10,161 nucleotides of DNA, taken from assembly GCA_051879015.1 (NCBI GenBank), contig JBJELF010000118.1, forward strand, positions 1 through 10,161, read 5' to 3'. The DNA comes from JBJELF01 sp051879015 (lineage in GTDB: Bacteria > Bacillota > Clostridia > Lachnospirales > Lachnospiraceae). Positions 6,868-10,161 of this stretch are shown one piece after another (the stretch's first letter is position 1; the number at the start of each line of letters is the position of its first letter). The translations under genes and the position numbers were made by a program. The notes beneath the pieces are model-generated. The model had not been told where the DNA came from. It searched no databases and saw only the letters and a list, made by a program, of their open reading frames with translations.

Positions 6868-6910
6868 AACGTGCAGCCAACAACTGGATTTACGCTGTTT
6901 GCTACACGTT
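6868..6910 (-). repeat. MATE leader hairpin repeat B with U9 tract
   Basis: The arms AACGTGCAGCCAACA and TGTTTGCTACACGTT form a stem with two mismatches around a loop carrying the same CTGGATTTACGC (6884-6895, plus strand) as repeat A. On the minus strand nine consecutive T residues follow the stem directly, so it is a classical intrinsic terminator shape. The predicted start of the MATE transcript lies at or next to its outer edge, so it would be the first structure of the leader RNA. Confidence 0.72.
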
Positions 6911-6916
6911 AAATAA

Positions 6917-6945
6917 ATCTTACTTGATTTTTATGAAATTTTCAA
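6917..6945 (-). promoter_or_regulatory. Promoter of the MATE operon
   Basis: On the minus strand TTGAAA, a 17-nt spacer and TAAGAT. Transcription would start near 6910, giving a leader of about 195 nt before the MATE ATG and including both hairpin repeats. Confidence 0.6.
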
Positions 6946-7023
6946 CATAAATTTTGAACAAAAAATTTTTTTCTTGCAGTCATGATTTGAAATGTTTTGT
7001 ATCTAAGTTGTCAGGCATATCCG

Positions 7024-7052
7024 TTTACGATACCATTTTTTCGTGATAAAAT
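7024..7052 (+). promoter_or_regulatory. Promoter of the GNAT-phosphatase gene
   Basis: TTTACG, a 17-nt spacer and TAAAAT, with a TGN extension just before the -10 hexamer. It lies about 40 nt upstream of the TTG start. A second candidate is TTGTCA (7008) with TACCAT (7031), also 17 nt apart. Confidence 0.6.
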
Positions 7053-7093
7053 AAGTTTATCAATTAAAAAACATTTTAAGGGGAGGGAATGCT

Positions 7094-8290
7094 TTGTATA
7101 TAGAATTACAGACAGAAAGACTTGTACTTAAGCCGCTGGGATTACAATATTTGGAGTCCGTTCATTCCTATGCATCTGACATAGAAAATACCAGATATAT
7201 GCTTCATCTGCCAAATACTTCCATCGAAGAGACCGCTGCATTTCTTCGGGGAGCAGATATGGAGTGGAATAAGAATCAGCCTGAATTTTATGAATTTGCT
7301 GTTTTTTATGAAAATCATCCGATTGGTGCGGTAAGCATTTATCTGGAGGATGATGTTAAAACAGGTGAATTAGGATGGATACTTGACAAAAAATATTGGA
7401 ACAAAGGAATTGTGACAGAGGCGGCAAGAGAATTGATTTCTTTTTCAGTAAGAAGGTGCGGTATCACTCATTTTATTGCTCACTGTGATACAGAAAACCT
7501 TGCTTCATGCTGCGTGATGGAAAAACTGGGAATGAGAAGAACCGGAGAATATGGCGGACGCAAAAATAAAGCATCCAGCGAGGAACGTCGGGAATATCAG
7601 TATGAATTATATGCGAGTTTGTTAGAGACAACAAAAAACACCAGAGATCTTGGAGGGTATCGAACCAAGGAGGGGAAGTTGACTAAGTTTCATTCCATTC
7701 TTCGAAGTGATAGACAGCTGCAGTCCAGTGCAAAAGATATGAATTTTCTTATAGAGCATAATATCACTACTATAATTGATCTGCGGGCAAAAGAACTGGT
7801 TGAGTGTGTACCAAGTAGTTTTTCTGGTGTGGCTGGATTTCAGTATTTTAATTATCCAATGGAGGAAGGAAGCAGAATCCCTGAATCAGAGGCGGCTGTA
7901 CCGGAAAGTTATATGGAAATTGCAGCTGCGAAGGAAATGCCGAATGTTTTTCGCTGTATCGCAAATGCAGAATCAGGAGTCATGTATCATTGCTCGGCTG
8001 GAAAAGACCGGACAGGAGTCGTTTCTGCGATTTTATTGCTTCATGCAGGGGTATCGGACAAGGAGATTGTACAAGATTATGTCGATACAAAAGAATATTT
8101 AGCTGAGATACTAAAAACTATCCCAATAAATTTTCCGCGTATCAACATGAATATAGTGACACCCTGTCCAGCATACATGACAGAATTTTTAAGACGATTT
8201 CGAGACACATATGTGGATACAGACCATTATTTCAGACAACTTGGACTGACCGAAAAGGAAAGGGAAAAGATTAGGCGAAAGTTGGTATAG
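7094..8290 (+). CDS. Fusion protein: GNAT N-acetyltransferase plus tyrosine-phosphatase-like domain
   Basis: A 398-residue two-domain protein. Residues 1-175 form a RimJ/RimL-type GNAT domain: MYIELQTERLVLKPL is the typical start, LGWILDKKYWNKGIVTEAA (93-111) is the acetyl-CoA motif and the domain closes with LGMRRTGEYGG and YQYELYASL. Residues 181-398 match the bacterial Y_phosphatase3 family: NTRDLGGYR (182-190), the IDLR strand (228-231) and the P-loop HCSAGKDRTG (299-308), with catalytic C300 and R306 both present. The GNAT part would acetylate an amine or protein N-terminus and the other part would remove phosphate from protein tyrosine or a phosphoinositide-like substrate; the actual substrates are unknown. 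TTG 7094 is the likely start since AAGGGGAGGG ends 6 nt upstream; the nearby ATG (7089) opens a four-codon frame only. No break occurs at the domain junction. Monocistronic, with its own promoter and a hairpin downstream. Confidence 0.88.
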   Translation: MYIELQTERLVLKPLGLQYLESVHSYASDIENTRYMLHLPNTSIEETAAFLRGADMEWNKNQPEFYEFAVFYENHPIGAVSIYLEDDVKTGELGWILDKKYWNKGIVTEAARELISFSVRRCGITHFIAHCDTENLASCCVMEKLGMRRTGEYGGRKNKASSEERREYQYELYASLLETTKNTRDLGGYRTKEGKLTKFHSILRSDRQLQSSAKDMNFLIEHNITTIIDLRAKELVECVPSSFSGVAGFQYFNYPMEEGSRIPESEAAVPESYMEIAAAKEMPNVFRCIANAESGVMYHCSAGKDRTGVVSAILLLHAGVSDKEIVQDYVDTKEYLAEILKTIPINFPRINMNIVTPCPAYMTEFLRRFRDTYVDTDHYFRQLGLTEKEREKIRRKLV

Positions 8291-8345
8291 AGAGCAATTA
8301 AATTGTTGTGCAAAATGATTGGATGAAATCCTTTTGATGAGAAAA

Positions 8346-8383
8346 AACGGGTAGGAATCTCGGTGGAGAGATTCCTACCCGTT
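8346..8383. terminator. Hairpin terminator after the GNAT-phosphatase gene
   Basis: AACGGGTAGGAATCTC and its exact complement form a perfect 16-bp stem with the 6-nt loop GGTGGA, about 55 nt after the stop codon. The plus-strand side lacks a clear T-run, while the minus strand has six T residues after the stem, so it is a canonical terminator only for transcription coming from the right. Confidence 0.7.
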
Positions 8384-8446
8384 GACCATTTAATGAAAAA
8401 GTTTGGGAAGTTCTGGAAAAAGATTATTTTTTTTATAATAAATGAA

Positions 8447-8476
8447 TTGACAAATAGTAAAAAAAGATTATATTAT
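8447..8476 (+). promoter_or_regulatory. Promoter for the PqqD-like/surface-protein operon
   Basis: A consensus TTGACA is followed by an 18-nt spacer and TATTAT (or, with a 16-nt spacer, TATATT at 8469). Nothing better placed is seen closer to the PqqD-like gene. Confidence 0.62.
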
Positions 8477-8534
8477 ATACATTAAGTAATAGTATTGGCA
8501 TATGGGGGAATTATAGTAACTAGTTCATTGTTTT

Positions 8535-8547
8535 CTTGATTATCAAG
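8535..8547. promoter_or_regulatory. Small perfect palindrome, possible operator
   Basis: CTTGAT-T-ATCAAG is a perfect 6-bp inverted repeat around one base, about 60 nt downstream of the predicted -10. It could bind a dimeric regulator or be chance in AT-rich DNA. Confidence 0.3.
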
Positions 8548-8563
8548 TATATTGCTTAAAAAA

Positions 8564-8580
8564 GTCTGAAAATCTCAGAC
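8564..8580 (+). promoter_or_regulatory. Short leader hairpin
   Basis: GTCTGA and TCAGAC pair around the loop AAATC inside the predicted leader of the PqqD-like operon. Too small to be a terminator alone and not followed by a T-run. Confidence 0.3.
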
Positions 8581-8640
8581 AATATTTCGGCAACTGAAAG
8601 AGGGCTACTATTATAGAAAACAGAATGCGTTGTTTAAAAG

Positions 8641-8727
8641 GTGAAAAATAGAAGACTTGTGGACAGTATGGAATTCCTAGAAGAAAACCAGGTCAGTGCA
8701 GAAGAGAAAATGGATTGGTTTGTTTAA
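8641..8727 (+). CDS. Tiny ORF, 28 codons, possible leader peptide or gene remnant
   Basis: A GTG-initiated frame encodes MKNRRLVDSMEFLEENQVSA followed by EEKMDWFV and TAA. The composition (acidic, helical, with DWF) looks more protein-like than random AT-rich DNA, but no good ribosome site is seen at a normal distance; an ATG at residue 10 also lacks one. Just after the stop, in another frame, a tract reads QCVKQNE and stops at 8750-8752 beside the ribosome site of the PqqD-like gene, as an upstream operon gene would. It may therefore be the frameshifted C-terminal remnant of a lost gene. I recognise no homologue. Confidence 0.25.
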   Translation: MKNRRLVDSMEFLEENQVSAEEKMDWFV

Positions 8728-8764
8728 ACAGTGTGTGAAACAAAATGAATAGAGGGGAGGGAAG

Positions 8765-9046
8765 GTGATAACATTGAGAGCAGCAAAAGAAATGATGTTA
8801 CGGGAAATCGCAGGTGAGCATATTTTAATACCTACAGGCTCTATTGCAGTGAAATTTAACGGATTGATTAATCTGAACCAAAGCGGTTTATTGCTTTGGA
8901 ATAAGCTTCAGAAAGACTGTACAAAAGAAGATTTGGTGAATGCATTGTTGGAAGAATACGAAGTAGACAGCGAAACTGCAGAAGCAGATGTTGAAAAGTT
9001 CTTAAATAAAATGCGTGAGGCTGAAATATTATTGGAATCGGACTGA
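8765..9046 (+). CDS. PqqD family small protein (RiPP recognition element-like fold)
   Basis: A 93-residue protein with the pattern of clostridial PqqD-like proteins: MMLREIAGEHILIPTG (residues 10-25), then FNGLINLNQSGLLLWNKL (31-48) with the conserved LNxxGxxLW block, then TKEDLVNALLEEYEVDSE and ADVEKFLNKMREAEIL. The fold is a winged-helix-like domain which, in PqqD and other RiPP systems, binds the leader of a precursor peptide and presents it to a modifying enzyme. No radical SAM or other modifying enzyme is visible here; many stand-alone homologues have no known role. GTG 8765 is the likely start, with GGGGAGGG just upstream; TTG 8774 is an alternative with better spacing. It is followed after 33 nt by a 47-codon ORF and then a secreted protein gene on the same strand, suggesting one transcript. 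Confidence 0.85.
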   Translation: MITLRAAKEMMLREIAGEHILIPTGSIAVKFNGLINLNQSGLLLWNKLQKDCTKEDLVNALLEEYEVDSETAEADVEKFLNKMREAEILLESD

Positions 9047-9079
9047 TTCTAAATAAATAAAAAATGGAGGGGACTGATT

Positions 9080-9223
9080 ATGAGCAGATATTCTATTTGT
9101 TGTAGGGCAAGATGCCCTTGCCTGAATACATTTGGGTATGTCAGGAAACTTATTTACATCATTCAAGGAACTGAAAAGAAAGAAATGTTCCTTAATAAAA
9201 ATCTTTGGGAGGAAAGAAAATGA
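9080..9223 (+). CDS. Short Cys-containing ORF, 47 aa, hypothetical peptide
   Basis: The ATG at 9080 has a strong GGAGGGG site 8 nt upstream. The peptide starts MSRYSICCRARCPCLNTFGY, continues with a hydrophobic VRKLIYIIQG stretch and ends in a charged tail EKKEMFLNKNLWEERK. Its TGA overlaps the ATG of the following secreted-protein gene by four bases, an arrangement usual for translationally coupled genes. Four cysteines cluster in residues 7-14 (CC-x3-C-x-C). Being short, next to a PqqD-like gene and Cys-bearing, it might be a RiPP-type precursor, but most known precursors have the modified core at the C-terminus and the Cys cluster here is N-terminal. It could equally be a leader ORF coupling translation to the downstream gene. 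No family recognised. Confidence 0.42.
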   Translation: MSRYSICCRARCPCLNTFGYVRKLIYIIQGTEKKEMFLNKNLWEERK

Positions 9224-10161
9224 AAACAAGCAAAATGAGAAAAATGCTTGCATTGGTTCTTGTTATCTGCATGAGTGTTTCTACGTCTGCGTATGCAGCA
9301 GGTGGTCGTGGAAAAGGCGGAAAAGGAAACAAAAACAACAGTTCTTCTACGAATAGCGAGACTACCATGACACTGGTAGAAGACGACACTACTGTTGAAG
9401 AAGGAACAGAACTGCGTGCAAGTACCTATGCGTTAACGACTACTTCATCATCAGATGAAGTTTCAGCACAGGCAGATACTACTACTACACTTAAGTATTT
9501 CCCTGTTACCATGTATAACTATGATAAAGCAACCATTAACAATGCTACCCATCAGGTAGAGGTGGATGGTAATCTCGGAGATACTTGGAATGGTATTTAT
9601 TTTAGTGCTGGTTCTCCTGCTGCAGAAGCGTATAGTGAAGAGATAGCAATTGAGGATGGTACCTATATCATTCAAAATGCCCGTGCTGCAGCGAATAATG
9701 TTGGATCATGGCTGGTAGGAGATACTAGCGGCATTACTAGTACCACCAATCAGTCTAATGCTACTCGGTGGACGGTTAAATCTAATGATGATGGAACCTA
9801 TACCCTTAACAGCACCAATGGCTATATGACCATTGGAAGCGGTGCAGATGGTGAGAAGACTGCTACAACTGCCAGCAATATTGAAATTGTTGGTTACACT
9901 GGAAATACCTATACAGGTTGTGTCCAGCTCAAGAGTGGCAGTTATTATCTTTGTCAGTGGGGCGGAACGAATGTAACCGTATATGGTGGATACTATGTAA
10001 ATGACGATGCGGGTAATGCGTTTTATTTCTATAAGGTTACTGATTCTGGTACAGAGAAAGTCACTTTCACTACCACTGACAGCCTGCCATATGCAGCATG
10101 GAACTGGTGGAATAAAGGCGAGACGAACGCCTATGGTCAGTATACCTACAGTGGTCTTGTG
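9220..10161 (+). CDS. Secreted surface protein with embedded beta-trefoil-like module, 3' end beyond window
   Basis: An open frame of 314 codons runs off the right edge. ATG 9220 has GGGAGG 7 nt upstream. Residues 1-26 form a signal peptide (basic MKTSKMRK, hydrophobic core MLALVLVICMSV, cleavage after AYA). A Gly/Lys/Asn-rich segment (28-40) and a Ser/Thr-rich low-complexity linker (41-90) follow. Then KYFPVTMYNYD (92-102) and WNGIYFSAGSP (123-133), a block seen at the N-terminus of large clostridial cell-surface proteins. Residues 146-272 look like a ricin-type beta-trefoil: EDGTYIIQNARA, WLVGD, RWTVKSNDDGTYTL, YYLCQWGG and NAFYFYKV. After it AAWNWWNKG and YTYSGLV (292-314) appear to resume the interrupted surface block. 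Probable role is adhesion or carbohydrate binding at the cell surface; any anchor or pilin-like repeats would lie outside the window. Confidence 0.83.
   Translation, partial: MKTSKMRKMLALVLVICMSVSTSAYAAGGRGKGGKGNKNNSSSTNSETTMTLVEDDTTVEEGTELRASTYALTTTSSSDEVSAQADTTTTLKYFPVTMYNYDKATINNATHQVEVDGNLGDTWNGIYFSAGSPAAEAYSEEIAIEDGTYIIQNARAAANNVGSWLVGDTSGITSTTNQSNATRWTVKSNDDGTYTLNSTNGYMTIGSGADGEKTATTASNIEIVGYTGNTYTGCVQLKSGSYYLCQWGGTNVTVYGGYYVNDDAGNAFYFYKVTDSGTEKVTFTTTDSLPYAAWNWWNKGETNAYGQYTYSGLV

Larger units (their letters stand above)
8384..8764. other. AT-rich intergenic region upstream of the PqqD-like gene
   Basis: About 380 bases without a convincing gene. It holds a run of eight T (8427-8434), a strong promoter (8447-8476), two small inverted repeats (8535-8547 and 8564-8580) and a 28-codon ORF (8641-8727). 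If the promoter is used, the PqqD-like operon has a leader of roughly 280 nt. Confidence 0.6.

Noticed and set aside
6668..6883. A 71-codon minus-strand frame through the MATE leader, with AARFF repeated twice
   Set aside because: It starts at TTG without a ribosome site, overlaps the MATE start and its repeats are explained by the duplicated hairpins.
6807..6910. CRISPR array or insertion-sequence ends as an explanation for the repeats
   Set aside because: There are only two copies, each is a self-complementary hairpin, and no cas or transposase gene and no target-site duplication is seen.
9132..9356. A 74-codon plus-strand frame in the surface-protein region
   Set aside because: It overlaps the signal-peptide frame that starts at 9220, which has a ribosome site and a clear secretion signal; the alternative is Arg/Lys/Cys-rich and patternless.
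1..10161. tRNA or rRNA genes
   Set aside because: No cloverleaf-like stretch or conserved rRNA segment was noticed on reading; a dedicated search was not possible.

Overview
The window looks like a stretch of chromosome from a gut-type Firmicute of class Clostridia, probably Lachnospiraceae or a near relative. This is judged from moderate-to-low GC, strong AGGAGG-type ribosome sites, sigma-A-like promoters and the gene families present: an AAA-ATPase-like/PD-(D/E)XK family protein, a MepA-like MATE exporter, a cytidylate-kinase-like protein, a small PqqD-like protein and a Thr/Ser/Asn-rich secreted protein. The assignment is inferred from family distribution, not from a marker gene.

Layout. 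(1) 3-758 (+): an AAA-ATPase-like protein, cut by the left edge and apparently lacking its C-terminal nuclease-like domain, closed by a perfect 16-bp hairpin terminator. (2) 862-3144 (-): a compact operon of TetR regulator, ABC ATPase and ABC-2 permease, with a perfect palindromic operator candidate just upstream of the regulator. (3) 3319-4587 (+): a divergent Gfo/Idh/MocA-fold protein with the sequence signature of GH109 NAD-dependent glycosidases, with its own good promoter. (4) 4727-6714 (-): a MATE exporter translationally coupled to a cytidylate-kinase-like protein. The roughly 200-nt MATE leader carries two related hairpins with an identical 12-nt apical sequence, each followed on the coding strand by a U-rich run. 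(5) 7094-8290 (+): a one-frame fusion of a GNAT acetyltransferase and a tyrosine-phosphatase-like domain, starting at TTG. (6) 8384-8764: an AT-rich intergenic region with a promoter, small inverted repeats and a tiny ORF. (7) 8765-end (+): a PqqD-like (RiPP-recognition-type) small protein, a 47-codon Cys-containing ORF and a secreted surface protein that runs off the right edge, closely spaced and probably one transcript.

How the genes work together. The TetR/ABC set is a self-contained, probably ligand-induced exporter. The MATE gene may be controlled by transcription attenuation in its leader. The last three genes are the most intriguing: a peptide-binding domain beside a very short ORF and a secreted protein suggests peptide maturation or a surface-protein assembly system, whose remaining components would lie beyond the window. 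The two strongest candidates for something undescribed are the duplicated hairpin leader (6807-6910) and the PqqD-like/short ORF/surface-protein cluster (8765-10161).
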